A DNA stretch of 64,000 nt from Macadamia tetraphylla (Eukaryota > Streptophyta > Magnoliopsida > Proteales > Proteaceae), in contig CM040970.1 of NCBI GenBank assembly GCA_022985045.1, forward strand, positions 24,773,294 through 24,837,293. The letters run 5' to 3'. The position numbers and the translations under genes were made by a program. The notes under the pieces were generated by a model, which was not told where the DNA came from, ran no database searches, and saw only the letters and a list, made by a program, of their open reading frames with translations. Positions 36,178 to 49,030 of this stretch are shown piece after piece (within the stretch, counting starts at the first letter, position 1; each line of letters starts with the position of its first letter).

Positions 36178-37278
36178 GAAGATGAATGTTGGTTATGGCA
36201 TATAAGGATTGGGCATATCAGCTTCAAGAACTTAGCTAAATTGAGCAAAAAGAAGGCAGTCAGAGATCTTCCAAAGATCAAGTCTCCAACAAATCATATT
36301 TGTGCACCATGTCAAAAGGAAAAACAGACTAGGGCCATATACAAGTCAAAGGGGCATTATTCAAGTAAACTATTAGACTTGATTCATAAAGATCTTTATG
36401 GACCCATAAGAATAGAGGCAATTGGTGGAGAGAAGTACTTTATCCTATTCATAGACAAGTACTCTAGGATGACTTGTGTAATGTTCCTTAAAGACAAGAC
36501 TGAAGCCTTAGATTGTTTCAAGATCTTCAAGAAGAGGGTAGAGAATCAAACTGGTAGGACAATTAAGTGCTTGAGATTTGATCAAGGGAAGGAGTTTACT
36601 TGGAATTTATTTTCTAACTTCTGTCATGAGCATGGGATTAGAATTCAATATTCTACAGCCCATACCCCCCAACAAAATGGGGTTGTGGAAAGAAAGAACA
36701 GGACCGTTCAAGAGATGGTAAGGACAATTTTGATTGAAAACAATGTTACTAGGAGGTTTTGGAGAGAAGCAATATATTCTGCAGTGCACGTCCAGAACAA
36801 GTGTTTCTTTAGAGCAAATGAATCCAAGACACCATACGAGCTATGGTATGGAAGGAGAGGCACTGTTAAATATCTTAAGGTAATTGGTTTCAGATGCTTC
36901 ATCAAAAGGAAGGAGGACGACTTTGGAAAATTCGATGATAGAGCAGATGAGGGGATTTTCTTGGGGTATTCTTCAAAGAGTAAGGCCTCGGATGCTATAA
37001 TAAAAGATTGGGCAAAGTGGTAGAGATTCAGATGTAAGAATTGATGAACATGTACCCCATTCTAAGCAGAAAGAACCGATGAAGCGAGACTCACGAGGAC
37101 TTTTATGTTGATGCAAGCTGTAGATGATGAAGTTGTGGAAGTTCAAAATCATATTGATGATGAGGATACAGATGCTCAAGAGACTGACACAGTGATAGAG
37201 AGAGATGGAGGACCCAGTTTTGAAAAATGGCAAAAAGTGCATCCCCCACATTAGGTCATTGGAGATCCCAAAGCGGGA
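36178..37278 (+). pseudogene. Integrase of the Copia element
   Basis: HHCC zinc finger at 36187-36330 (LWHIRIGHISFKNL, then CAPCQKEK). Core at 36380-36720 with KDLYGP (first D), LRFDQGKEF (second D) and GVVERKNRTVQEM (E). FGKFDDRADEGIFLGY closes the domain. A stop at 37021 and a damaged 250-base linker precede RT. The three acidic catalytic residues are present. Confidence 0.9.
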
Positions 37279-38469
37279 ATGCAAACTAGAAAGATGAAAT
37301 CTGCTACATATTCATTACTTTCTCAAATTGAACCCAAGTCTGTTGGGGAAGCAACTAAAGATGAGAACTGGGTGAAGGCAATGAATGAAGAGTTAGATCA
37401 ACTAGAGAAGAACAACACTTGGGAGCTAGTTCCTAGACCAGCCAATAAAAACATCATTGGAACCAAGTGGGTTTTTAGAAATAAGTTAAATGAAGATGGT
37501 CAGGTGGTTAGAAACAAAGCCAGACTAGTATGCAAAGGCTACGCTCAGGTAGAGGGGATAGACTCTGATGAGACATTTGCGCCGGTAGCAAGATTAGAAT
37601 CTATATGGATGTTCTTAGCATTTGCGGTTTATAAAGGCTTCAAGATTTATCAGATGGATGTCAAGTCTACGTTCTTAAACGGTAATCTTGAAGAAGTGTA
37701 CATTGAGCAACCAGATGGTTTTCAAATTGGAGATGATCCAAACATGGTCTGTAGACTAAAGAAAGCCCTCTATGGCTTGAAACAAGCTCCAAGGGCTTGG
37801 TACTCTAGACTAGACTATTACTTACATCAGTTGGGACTTCGGAAGGGCATTGTTGATAGTAACCTATATGTTATGACAGAGAACAAAAGTCAACTGGTAG
37901 TGGTGGTCTATATAGATGATATCATCTTTGGAGGGCAAAATGATGAGGTGTGTAGACAGTTTGCAGAGTGGATGACGCCAGAGTTCGAGATGTCTATGCT
38001 GGGGGAGTTATCATACTTTTTAGGTTTGCAAGTGAATCAACAACAGAATGGTATCTTTATATCTCAAGCAAAGTACATCAAGGAGATGTTGAAAAATTTT
38101 ATGATGGAGGATAGCAAACCAGTAAGTACTCTCATAGTAGTAGGTTGCAAGTTGAGCTTGAGTGACGAGTCAAGTTCTGTAGATCAAACTCTCTACAGGT
38201 CAATGATTTGAAGCTTGTTATACTTGATAGCATCAAAACCTGATATCCTATAAGCAGTGTGTTTGGTTGCTCGATTTCAAGCTAGTCCAAAAGAGACTCA
38301 TCTAGTGGCAGTTAAAAGGATTTTTAGATATCTTAGAGGTACGATGAAGTATGGTTTATGGTACCCCAAGATTGAAAGTTTCACACTCACAGCATTCTCA
38401 AATGTGGATTGGGCTGCAGCATGGATGATAGGAAGAGCACGAGTGGTGGTGCATTCTTTTTAGGGTAGA
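37279..38469 (+). pseudogene. Reverse transcriptase of the Copia element
   Basis: The longest open frame in the window (310 codons, 37279-38211). It has NIIGTKWVFRNKLNEDGQV, DETFAPVARLESI, YQMDVKSTFLNGNLEEVYI, KALYGLKQAPRAWY and the catalytic block VVYIDDIIFG. A TGA at 38209 interrupts the conserved YRSMI-SLLYL region; the C-terminal part (38257-38463) has KRIFRYLRGTMKYGLWYP. Confidence 0.92.
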
Positions 38470-38857
38470 GTCTAGTGGCATGGCATAGCAAGAAACAAGA
38501 ATCTGTTTCTTTATCTATAACAGAGGCTGAATACATTACCATTGCAGTTGTACACAGGTGATTTGGATGCAGAGACAACTAACCGACTTTAGAATTCACA
38601 ATGATGAACCGGTGTCTATTAAGTGTGATAATATGAGTGCCATTAATATTTCAAAGAATCCAGTGCAGCATTCAAGGACAAAGCATATTGACATCCGATA
38701 TCACTTCCTGAAGGAGAAGGTCAATGCAAATGAGGTGAGATTGGATTTTATTCCTACAACTGATCAAGTGGCAGATATTTTCACGAAAGCACTTCCCAAG
38801 GTAAATTTTGAAGCTCTTAGAAACAAACTTGGAGTTGTCACTCTACAAGCACAGTAG
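38470..38857 (+). pseudogene. RNase H of the Copia element
   Basis: After a frameshift near 38470 the block around ALSTAEAEY is degraded. 38558-38857 has SIKCDNMSAINISKNPVQ, HSRTKHIDIRYHFLKEKV and TTDQVADIFTKALPK, the standard C-terminal Copia RNase H. The SKNPVQHSRTKHI wording is typical of Sirevirus. Confidence 0.88.
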
Positions 38858-38867
38858 ATGGTATGTG

Positions 38868-39070
38868 CGCAGGGGGAGTAGATGAGTAATCATAGAGACA
38901 TCAAATCCCTCTAGGATAGGAAGATACGGTGGGCACTCCTATAGGTGAGTCTATACAGGGGGAGTTCTATATAGGAGGAGCATCATTACTGTTTGTACTT
39001 GTTGTCAAAGGGGGAGAGAAGTAGAACACATAGTCCAGATAATGTTGCCAACAATTCCAAAGGGGGAGAT
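38868..39070 (+). promoter_or_regulatory. Multiple polypurine tracts before the Copia 3' LTR
   Basis: Four GGGGGAG tracts lie at about 38871, 38957, 39010 and 39061. The last, AAAGGGGGAGAT, touches the LTR and is the functional PPT position. Repeated PPTs are a known mark of Sirevirus genomes. Confidence 0.8.
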
Positions 39071-40576
39071 TGTTGGCTAATTGGATCGAATATTGTCATC
39101 GTTGGCAACTATTTTAGAACTATTGGTTCAATGGTTCAATGGCTAACTGAAGAGAGTTGATGTGGTTCGATTGGTTTAATTTCAAAGTGGAACCGGTCTA
39201 GTTCAATTTATTTAGATCAATGTAGCCCATTACATGGTGATGATGTCAACATGCACTACAGTCCAAGTCTTATATGGAATCAATATTTCAGTAGCCTAAT
39301 TGGTGTAGAAGTGCTTTGACGTGCATGTGAACCTCTTATGTTAAGATTCTTTTAAAGAAAGGGTTAATTGAAATTCTAGAGAACAAAGGATTTCAAAATT
39401 CTAGATTAGATGGGATTCTTGTGCGTAGCTTATAGTTCGGCTACTCCTAGAGAAAAAGGGAAAATGATTTCAGAATTTGATTACAAGTGGGACTTCTTGT
39501 ACATGTAACAAAATATATACAAGGCAAGTATCCTTATCTATATGTAGACAGATGTTCAGTTTTCAAATCTGTTTCTCCCTCGCGCACATGGACAGCAAGT
39601 TAAAGAACAATCCAAGCTTAGGTAAAAGTCAAGAAGTTGAAGTAGAGAAGGATTTGTTTGCTGAGTTGCTACGATCCCATTGGAGTTTGAAGAATATTTT
39701 AACACCAAATAAAAGGGACTTCGTTCTTTCAAAGCATGGACAGTTATTCTTAGAAATCTAATTGAAAAACAGTAACTGGATCCAAATAGGACTGATCCTC
39801 TACGTGAATGGGTGCTGCTCAAGTTTACAAACAATATAAAAAGGACCCTTTTGGTTTCAAAATCATTGAATCTCTCTATTACTAGCAAAATCGAGAAAGA
39901 GAAAGAGAGAGAGGAAGAGAAGTAACTTTGAGAGAGAGATCCGAAAGGTTGAGCTGTTGATGGTTTGAACATGTTCAAGTCTCCTTTTATATGTCAAGCA
40001 AGCGATCATCAATGGGATTACAGTGAGGTAATCCGTGTCTGAAATCCTATTTTGGTATTCTAGAGTCAGTTGATTGTTGAGAAACTCTAGATCAGTGATG
40101 TATTGGGTTGGGATTTTATTGATTTAAAATTGTGAACCTAGCAAGTTGGGGCTTGTCTAGGGTGTGGGGTTGTTGCCCTTGTCTGAGTTGCATCTCAGAT
40201 TGAAGCAGAGATAGGTTTTTGGACCGTTGTAGCAGTTGAAAAAGTTGAGTATTAGGGAAATACAAAACCCTACATGGGTATTCCTCTGTGGAGTAGGCAC
40301 TCTGGCTGAACCACGAATATCTGGTGTTATTGGCTCGCATTTATTTTTCTACATATATTTGAAGTGCATATTGTGCAGAGTGGTGGGACATTGTCTGGTA
40401 GACCCAGCCACACTGTGGTGTGAGGTGGATGTGTCGTTGTTTGCGTGAGTGGTAATTACGGGATTACCCTGGCCAATCTAGAACTGCACAGTGGAAGTTT
40501 TTTTGCTGGGTTACAAATAAAGAAATTCTTGGAACCACTGATTCACCCCCTTCTCAGTGTCAACCTGGGAACATCA
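39071..40576 (+). repeat. 3' LTR of the Copia element (1.5 kb)
   Basis: TGTTGGC ... GGAACATCA, followed by TSD GGTCT. Confidence 0.95.
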
Positions 40577-41000
40577 GGTCTCAACCATCTTAAGGCAATA
40601 AATTGGTTCCTCGATTAATAATCAAAGTATCTTAAAAGATCATCATAGTTTGTGTCCCCCAAGAATCTCCATTTGGCATGCAAGGCCATTAGGTATCTAT
40701 CATTCGCCTATTGGTCCATTAACACTTATCCAGGATTATATCCCCCAAGAATCGTTATTTGGCATGTAAGGCCATTAGGTATCTATTATTCACCTATGGT
40801 CCGTCAAACTCTTATCCAGGATTTCATCCCCTAAAAGAAAATCGCCACCCGACACTAGTTTGTCAAGGTTAGTTTATTCCCCATCCTTGATCTGTCAAAA
40901 AAAAAAAAAAAAAGAAGAGCAAGCACAGTGTTAAAGGCTTGTTTGAGTCATTAGCTAATGAGTAATGCTTTGATAAATCATCATATCTCTTTTGTTTGTG
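40577..41000 (+). other. Element B spacer between integrase and extra ORF
   Basis: Collinear with A 59735-60046. Contains a short duplicated phrase ('cccaagaatc' with 'ttaggtatct', 40657-40800) and a poly-A run near 40901. Non-coding. Confidence 0.7.
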
Positions 41001-42012
41001 ATGGCTTCAGGAAAAATCATGAGCTTATTAGATGAGACGTGAGAAAATGGACCTTGGACATGAACATGAGGGTGCCAGGATTGTTGAAATCCATGAATGT
41101 GTCATTTCTCGGTCTAATCGGGTGTGTGAAATTACATCACCAATTACTCCGGCAGGTGCCTCAACACTAGGATGCCAATCTGCATGTATTTCACTTTGGA
41201 TTAGTAGAGATCTACCTGACTCATGAAGAATTTCGAGTTTGTATGTTATTTCCACCCAAAGGCAGGTTATTCCAACCACCTTTGAAGAAAGATTATTCAG
41301 AATGAATTCAAGACTTCTTCGGATGGAAAGAAGAGGAAATGAAGTAATTTGTCAGGTATGGGAAGATTGACATTCTGAAGGTGGCCCAAATCTTTGTCCA
41401 ATATCTACCACTGGGAGGAATCCATCAACAGAGATCACAGGATGCTTATTTATGTTGCATGATAGCTCGCTATGTTCTCTGAATACACCACCCGTTCTGG
41501 TTGAGGTGGTAAAACAGTTGAAGAAAGGATGTGACATCATCCCCACGGTTCTTGTAGAAACATTCAAGGGATTCGATGACATGATCCATGGCTATAGATT
41601 CAGACTAGATCATTATCAGGGGAGTCCTACGATTTTTTAGATTTGGCTCCTTGAAAAACTGAAGTTAACTAAGCTATTAAAAGGAAGCCCACTCAAAGCT
41701 CTTTAGTACCAGGATAAGAGGGAAGTTTCGAAATTCAACCTCATCACTGACTGGGAAAGATACTTACAAGAAAGGACTGTGTAAGATATCGCGTGGAGGT
41801 GCCCAAAGAGGCCACAAGAAGATTTTCTAATGAAGACCCCTGGCTACAAATACGTCAGGTTGATGGGATTAACTCATACATCCTTTTACTTGTCTACGTA
41901 CATCAACCAACAATATGGGCTCAAGGTGATGGACCCAGAGGAGTTGGTGAACTTTCACCCACCTCAATAGTTGTCTCCCCACCTTGTTACCAACCTATCC
42001 TATCTATGGTAG
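41001..42012 (+). pseudogene. DUF7745-like extra ORF of element B
   Basis: A sense ORF after integrase. The ATG at 41001 and stop at 42010 match copy A (60047-61072). Read against copy A, the order is an N-terminal helical part, a block NLHVFHFGLVEIYLTHEEF, a middle block (RYGKIDILKVAQIFVQYLPL, 41356-41415), DIIPTVLVETFKGFDDM and a C-terminal LMGLTHTSFYLSTYI. A His, a stop where Trp is expected, then 'hVFxFG..E.cPTxEEF' is the signature of DUF7745, a plant family related to the plant mobile domain. Several stops and at least two frameshifts are present. Function in the element is unknown. Confidence 0.72.
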
Positions 42013-44050
42013 GAAAATTTTCCCATTTTCATGTAATTCACTTGGTAATAGAATGAGGAAGTAATTGGATTTTTGTGTTATTCCGATTATTCTAATTACA
42101 ACTTGAGTTGTGGAATTGATTATGCCTAAAAATTGCAAACCACAAACAAAAAAACAAAAAGAAAAGGTTCTCTTTGTGTCAAAGATAGATTTTCACTTAT
42201 AAAATACCAAAATAAAAGGGAGGAAAAGAAAAAGAAAATATATACATGTGTTTACACTTGCAGGAACTACAGGAACAGGTCCCTAAGAAGTAAAGTCATC
42301 ATCTGAACCATACTCTGAGTCACACCCATGGAGTACCAGGGAACCCGTGGATGCTAGTCCAATTTGCTCTAGCCTCTGTGTCATATCCTGAATCAGTGCA
42401 TCCTATTGTGTAATTTCCTACTCATAGGAACTGATTTGGCTCTCCAAAGCGATGATCCTTCCATCCTAAGGAATACAGGAAAGGAACAAGAAGAAGAATA
42501 ATAAAAGAAGAAGTGCAAACGGAAAAAAGAGGAAAGTGGGAAATACCTTGGCAATGATTGTCTCGTAAAGGCCATAATGCATTCTCCTAATATCAGAATA
42601 GACCTCCGGAGACACCTGAGAAACAGCATATCAGCCAAAGGAAGTCAAGAGTCAATTGAAGGATGATCAGATACTCACATAGTTATAAGGAATGGGCAGC
42701 CTAAGGGAAGCATCTACATCTGTGCTCTGCTTTAGAAGATGAGGGAGGCTGGGGTTGGGCACGTTGGGATAGCACCAAGCAGGAAAGCCATGGAAGGGGA
42801 TGTTGGCTACTCTGAGAGACCCATTAGCACTAGTAGAGGGTCCAACTTGCGAAGGATCAATAGCACTAACATGCTACTAAACAGTAGAAGGGTCTACACG
42901 TTGTGTTCTCCCCTGAAAGAATATCAAACAAGACCAAAACAAAAAGAAGTTGAAGCATGAAGGAAATACTCAAGAAAGGGCAACAAACCACAAGACCATC
43001 AGGACCAAGAGGGTTGCATACTGTCTCCTCCTCTAGGAAGGTTTTATAGTCCTTATCCCAATCGAGAAATGATTCATCCAATACTCCATCCACCAAACTC
43101 TCAATCTCATCCTCAAGGATGATCTTTGGGTAATGCATAGTAGGTGGAGGAAGGAAGGGAGAGAGACATGACTGGAGATCAGACCATTGGGGTATGATTC
43201 TCTCTCCCAGGTGCTAGACATAGCCCCATATGCCTCAGAATAGGACCCGGTTCTCAGATAAGCATTTGGTCACGACAATTTCGTCTGAGTCTAGAAATAT
43301 GAGAGACTAGAACGGCCTCCAAGTGACCTAAAAATCGAAGGAAAAGTAAGTACAACACAGGACAAAAGAAAGTTTAGTATCAAATATGCCGTACCTCAGT
43401 AAGACCGTTCAGAAGAGAATAAGCAGTGGTCCCTGGAGGATGGCATCGGGCCCTAAGCACTTGATTCTCCCTCCATCTTATGGCTATGGGGAAGAAAAAT
43501 TCCTGAGGATCCCTCAGTTTGGGAGCTATAATTTCTAGGTGCTCAAAGCACCAAGGCTATTTTAAAAGATCAAAGTAAGGAAGTGCAATCCAAATGAATG
43601 AAAGGAAATAGGTACAAGGATAAAAATTACTTGAAGGATGTAGCCCGCTCCCTTGAGACCTTGGTCTCCATATGACAACAGGTCTAGGGTCTGCAAGAGG
43701 TAGGCATAGGCGGCCCCACCCCAGTCCCAGGAATCCACCTCCTGAAGATCTCGGAAGAAGAACACCAGGCGAATGCCTACTCCCCCTCGGAGGTCACTAG
43801 AAAGACACTAATCCACAGCAAACAACAAAAAAGCACGGGTCACCTGTGCCATGTTGTCGAGGTTTACCCATAGGCTGGTTCTCTACCATTGTGCACTAAT
43901 ATCGCTAAGATGGATATGCATTTGATCAACCACAATGGTAATACCTGTTAGGTCCTCAAACTCCCTGGCTGTGAGAGTCTCAGGAAAAATCATAGGTCTA
44001 CCCCCAAATGGAACTCCCGTCAAGGCATAGAAGCATAGAGGCGTGATGGT

Positions 44051-44055
44051 AATCT
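44051..44055 (+). repeat. TSD of the Tekay-type element, left (AATCT)
   Basis: AATCT at 44051-44055 and 57100-57104, directly outside TGTCACACC and GTGTAACA. Confidence 0.95.
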
Positions 44056-47000
44056 TGTCACACCCCACTCCCGGTAGACCCAACTTACTATTAGGAATAC
44101 CAGCGATGTGAGTAAGACACGTACCTGTCTTACAAACCTACAAAGATCTCTGATAGTAGTACCTTAACATTTTCACAATCTCACATCACAAACTAGTATA
44201 AGCAGCGAAATCAGAGTATAGTAGTGGAATTTATAAATAAAATGGGGAAACATCTAATGGTAATATAATAGCAATAACTGAGTTATTCTGTTACATTCAT
44301 CCATGACATTACTATAATCTAAAGAAAATATACAATCCATAACTATAACCAAAAGTATCACAATATGATGTACAATCTCACAGTGCGGCGTAAGCACAGT
44401 GGTCGCAAGCATAGTCCTGATCGTGCTTCTCCACTTCTGGCATCCACCAGTCACACACACCGTACTCCGATCAAGAAGATACTGGATCACTTGCCATCGG
44501 TACCATGGTACTTATATCATCATCTAAAAAGGGGGTATATGTGGGTGAGCTTTCCAGCTCGCTCAGTGAGGGGTGGGGTCAAGCACATCCAAGCAAGTCA
44601 ATAGCAGTAATATTTATGATGCATGATTGCAAAAATTAAACATATAGTCCATGATGCTCGTGATGTAGTTCATTTATTTATTATCCACCTAACAATACAA
44701 ACTAAGTCTAGTAAATGCTACTACGACACATTAGGCTGTATCAGTCGTCTCAGAAATGACATCGACTACACAGCGATACAAACCCTAGCCATGATTAGAA
44801 ACCTGTCGATCGTCATATGCATCCATGGGTCACTCAGAAAAATCTTGATAATCCCCTCCTGGCAGTCACGGCACCAGTAACACATCGGCCACACCAAACA
44901 GGTTTTCGCCTAAGGCAACAATCACATCGTACCATGGGAATGGCACTTCGGGAGGGCTCATCAAATATACCACAATGGAATATCCAACACCTCAACCCTT
45001 GGTGGCAAGGGTGCGTAGCATAGGGATTGATACCCAACCATATATATACTACATGCCTTCAAAATGATACAGTTAGTATGGATTACATGATATCGGAGAG
45101 ACCTCGGCCACAAAGTGTAACCCATCTCCAAATACAGTCCCGGGTACACGATACCAGAGAGACCTTGGCCACAAAGTGAAACCAGAGACTGTTTATCTAA
45201 TCTAGCATGCAATAACAATTGAGTATGGACTACATAACACCGGTAAGACCTCAGCCATGAATCATATCCATTTCCAAATGCAGTCCCGAGGTACACGATA
45301 CCAGCGAGACTTTGGCCACAAAGTGTAACCTGCGACTACAACTAACTCTAATGCACATAATCAATGCATGAATGCAACATACATACGATAATCACGGCAC
45401 CGGTACCACATCGGCCATGTTGGATTCTGTCTCTCACACACACACATCCAAACACATAATGATCAGGATACCAGAACCACCTCGGCCACAGTGGATCTCG
45501 TCATATATTTCCATACAACTCATATCAAAATCATAAAATGACAATGTAGCATATCATAATCATATTTGAATGATTGCAATTAACCATACCATTTTAAACA
45601 TGTGAGAAATTTAATGATAATAAACATTTTAAAAATAAACAGTCCATCTCCTCACCTATTTTACGATCGATCATGTTCGGATTCAAGTACGAACATTGAT
45701 CGATCAATTCAATTCCACCTTTGGGGCACATGCACGTCACTGTCCTAGACACAAGGGGATCGTACATCAATACATGTTAGAAACATTGGGAGGGACCCAC
45801 ACAGGTCACCCCCCAAAATGTACAGACACTATCCCTAAGTGACAATACTGTCACAGGAAAAAACCGCGAAATAGGGCACTTCCACTAGAAATATCAGACC
45901 AATTTCCAGTGGAGGTGACGGAGAGAAATAAGGCTCCAAGTCCACTAGAAATATGCTACTGGAAATAGACCCAGTGGATCCGATAGACTGTTTTTAGTGG
46001 AGGTACAGGGTAGTCCAACAATTTGGGGCTTTCCAGCTCGGGCCCGATTGCCAGGATTTGTTCTGTGGAGTTGGTAGGGGATGTCCTTAGCATCATTCTA
46101 AGCTAAGAAAATTCCATTTCCAACAAGCCATTTGGGAGATACGTTGATTGAACTATCGAAACTCTAGTTGGTCTTTTGGCATTACATGTTATCGGAGCTC
46201 ACCGGGCTTGGTTCAAGCTTGGAAACAACACCGGAAGGGTAGAACACCCATCCTACAACCCTAACATGGAGTGTACACCAAGATCCCATCCATACCTAGC
46301 TTTGTCTAGGTCAAAATGAAGAGAGATAATGGCATGGGAGGTTGCACTGACCTTGGCAGTGATTCTGGAAACAAGGCGACAGTCGGCACCAAGGTAGGCC
46401 TTCAATCCCCTCCTTCTTCCTCTTCTTCTTCCTTCCTCTCCTCTTTCTCTCCTCTCCTATGTTGGACATAAGGGAAATGAGGATTAAGGAAAATAAGGAA
46501 ATGAATCCTCATTTCCCAACTTATAACTTAAGTTGGGCCTAAGGGTCTATTTGGTTTGGGCCTCTTTTGAACCACTTGGATTAAAATGAGTTTTGGGGCA
46601 CGAGGACCCGCACATTTAGGTCCATAAGGTGTTCAAATCAAGAGGAAGGTGTGGAGGATGATTTAGGATCATCCGAAACCATTTACGACGTGAGTGGTGG
46701 AACCCACGAGCATCGAAACCTCGACAGCAACCTGTGGACCCACTGGAAATAGGCACCTGATTAATACCCAAGCTACTTCCGGTGGCTTGTCAAGTTGTCT
46801 TGATAGCTTGCTGTCCCAAGGTTGGTCTCGTACGATTGGTTACCCTCGGACATGCCCAAGGCTTTTTGGTAATTATGATGCTTGCTGGAAATCAAGTGTG
46901 GGGAGTCGGGTCACTTACCGTTTGGGATAGGAAGGTATGAATCCCCTCCAGTTAGATAGGCACGTAATGCACGAACATGTGGTGTCATCTCTACCCCTTT

Positions 47001-47105
47001 GGCAATGCATAGCCTCAAGCTAAAACCCGATCATACTTCTGATCTCCGGTCCAAGGACTATCACAATAGTTTCAAATTAGACCGGATTAGGGCACGGGTG
47101 TAACA
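44056..47105 (-). repeat. 3' LTR of the Tekay-type element (3.05 kb)
   Basis: Plus-strand ends are TGTCACACCCC and GGGTGTAACA. It contains internal degenerate repeats (45085-45490), CACCRGAAAYA-type motifs (45850-46000, 46735-46800) and a pyrimidine tract (46405-46455, purine in element sense). Confidence 0.95.
45085..45490. repeat. Degenerate internal LTR repeats, copy 2
   Basis: Same array as 10558-10950: repeated gatacc, gagacct and cacaaagtg words at intervals of about 50-85 bases. Confidence 0.7.
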
Positions 47106-47122
47106 TCCCCCCCACCTTACAA
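47106..47122 (-). other. Polypurine tract of the Tekay-type element
   Basis: Read on the minus strand, AAGGTGGGGGGGA runs directly into the LTR start TGTTACACC. This is where plus-strand DNA synthesis would be primed. Confidence 0.88.
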
Positions 47123-47660
47123 GAATTTCGTCCTCGAAATTGAGCATACCTGGAAAATCAAACAATCCAGGATACTACTTCATCATTTCATCTTCTCACT
47201 CCCAAGATGCTTTCTGTTCGGGGTGGTTCATCCATTTCACCTTGACGAAGGAAACGGTGTGATTGCAAAGAACATTATCCTTCCGATCAACAATCTTCTC
47301 TGGATACTCCACATAGGCAAAGTCCTCATTCAACTCACGGGGTATGTAAGTCAAGACATGAGTTGGGTCAGAAATGTACTTCCTTAACATAGATATATGG
47401 AAGACATCATATGTACCTTCCAACTCTGGTGGCAAGGCTATCCAGTAAGGTACCAGTCCGATCCTCTCCAGTACATCATACGGTCCCATAAACCTTGGAC
47501 TAAGCTTTCCCTTCTTGCTGAATCGCATCACCCCTTTAACTGGGGAGTTCCCCAAGAACACCTTGTCTCCAACACTGAACTCCATATGCTTCCTCCTAAA
47601 TTTCGCGTAGCTTTTTTGTCTGGACTGAGCTACCTTGATCCTTTCTCTGATCACATTCAC
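47110..47660 (-). pseudogene. Integrase C-terminus with chromodomain, Tekay-type
   Basis: Frame 47660-47196 has SYAKFRRKHMEFSVGDKVFL, LSPRFMGPYDVLERIG, PPELEGTYDVFHISMLRKYI and the chromodomain block IVDRKDNVLCNHTVSFVKVK followed by WMNHPEQKASWE. A TGA follows; the same frame then continues to about 47110 with a typical C-terminal tail (FEDEILVRWG), so the stop is probably a decayed CGA codon. The chromodomain is thought to steer integration by binding modified histone H3. Confidence 0.9.
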
Positions 47661-48397
47661 CTTCTCACTAGTAGCCTATATCAAGTCCGGACCCAAAATA
47701 TGCAGCTCACCAACCTCATCCCAATAGAGTGGAGTACGGCACTTCTTGCCATACTATGCCTCGAATGGGGACATTCTGATGGTGGCCTGATAACTGTTGT
47801 TGTAGGAGAATTCAATAAGGGAAATGTGCTCATCGCAACTATAACTCTTATCCAAGGCACATGAGCGGAGTAGGTCCTCTAATGTCTAAATAGTCCTCTC
47901 CGATTGACCATCGGTTTGAGGGTGAAAGGTAGTGCTGAAACCTAATTGTGTGCCCATAGCCTTCTGCACACATGTCTAGAACTTGGAAGTGAACCTGGGA
48001 TCTCAATCAGAGATGATACTAACTAGTACACCATGCAACCTGATGATGTTATCGACATACAACTTGGCCAACTTGTCCATAAAAAAATATAATCTTGATT
48101 GGGATAAAGTGAGCTACCTTGGTCAAGCGGTCCATAACTACCCAAATGGCATCCATACCCTTCTGTGTATGGGGTAGGCCTGTGACAAATTCCATGGTAA
48201 TATTCTCCCATTTCCACTTCGTAATCGGTAGGGATTGTAATAACCCATGGGGCCTCTATCTCTCAGCCTTAACTTGCTGGCATGTGAGGCATCTAGACAC
48301 ATGCGTGGCCACATCATTCTTCATTCCTTTCCACCAGTAGGAGCCTTTGAGGTCCTTGTATATTTTAGTGCTGCCAGGGTGAATGGAGTATGGAGAT
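47661..48397 (-). pseudogene. Integrase core, Tekay-type (frameshifted)
   Basis: Pieces in three frames include a zinc-finger part with CLTCQQVKAE-like wording near 48290-48250 and KWKWENITMEFVTGLP-like wording near 48210, followed by MDAIWVVMDRLTKVAHFIP near 48120. These are the standard chromovirus integrase blocks. Several stops and frameshifts disrupt the core. Confidence 0.8.
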
Positions 48398-49030
48398 CTA
48401 TGTGCCTCTCTCAAAACTGTCTCTCAATTCACCATTACTAGGCACACACAACCTCCCTTTGAATTTGAGAATCCCGCTTTCAGTCATCGAGAAATCTGGG
48501 TCCTTTTGGTTATTTTCCTGGCATTCTGCTATCAGCTTCTGTAACTCTACATCAGTAACCTGAGTTGTAGTGATCCTATCCACTAGACTAGGTTGCACCA
48601 CTAATGCCGATAGTGACAAAGTGACACCCTCTACTAACAGTTCCAAGTCCAGTTTCCTGGCCTCCTCTAGGAGATACTCATTGGTGGTCAGTGATGCCAG
48701 AGTCAATGACTGGGATTCTTGACTAAATGCATCGGCTACCACATTGACCTTTCCTGGGTGATAGTGGATAGTACAATCATAATCCTTCTTCAGCTCCAAC
48801 CAATGCCTCTGTCTCATGTTGAGATCTTTTTGGGAGAAGAAGTACTTGAGGCTCTTATGGTCACTGAATATCTCACTCTTCTCACCATATAGGTAGTGTC
48901 TCCAAACTTTTAGTGTAAAAATCACAGCTGTCAACTCCAAATCATGGGTGGGGTAGTTCTTCTCATAATCCTTTAATTGATGGGATGCATAAACAATGAC
49001 TTTCCTATGCTGCATCAATACACAACCCAA
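48398..49030 (-). pseudogene. RNase H and start of integrase, Tekay-type
   Basis: An open frame of 210 codons: GCVLMQHRKVIVYASHQLKD, NYPTHDLELTAVIFTLKVWR and FSDHKSLKYFFSQKDLNMRQ, then HYHPGKVNVVADAFSQ, a typical RNase H ending. It continues into the pre-integrase linker (DFSMTESGILKFKGRLCVP). Confidence 0.92.

Larger units (their letters stand above)
32210..40576 (+). mobile_element. Ty1/Copia element, Sirevirus type, 8.4 kb
   Basis: LTRs at 32210-33709 and 39071-40576, tRNA-Met-type PBS, gag with extra coiled coil, protease, integrase, RT, RNase H and several polypurine tracts before the 3' LTR. Order PR-INT-RT-RH is Copia. Multiple GGGGGAG tracts, a large gag with a coiled coil and the RNase H block INISKNPVQHSRTKHID point to Sirevirus. 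By eye the LTRs differ at about 4% of the first 165 bases, the lowest of the three LTR pairs, so it is probably the youngest LTR element here. It sits in B just after integrase. Confidence 0.93.
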
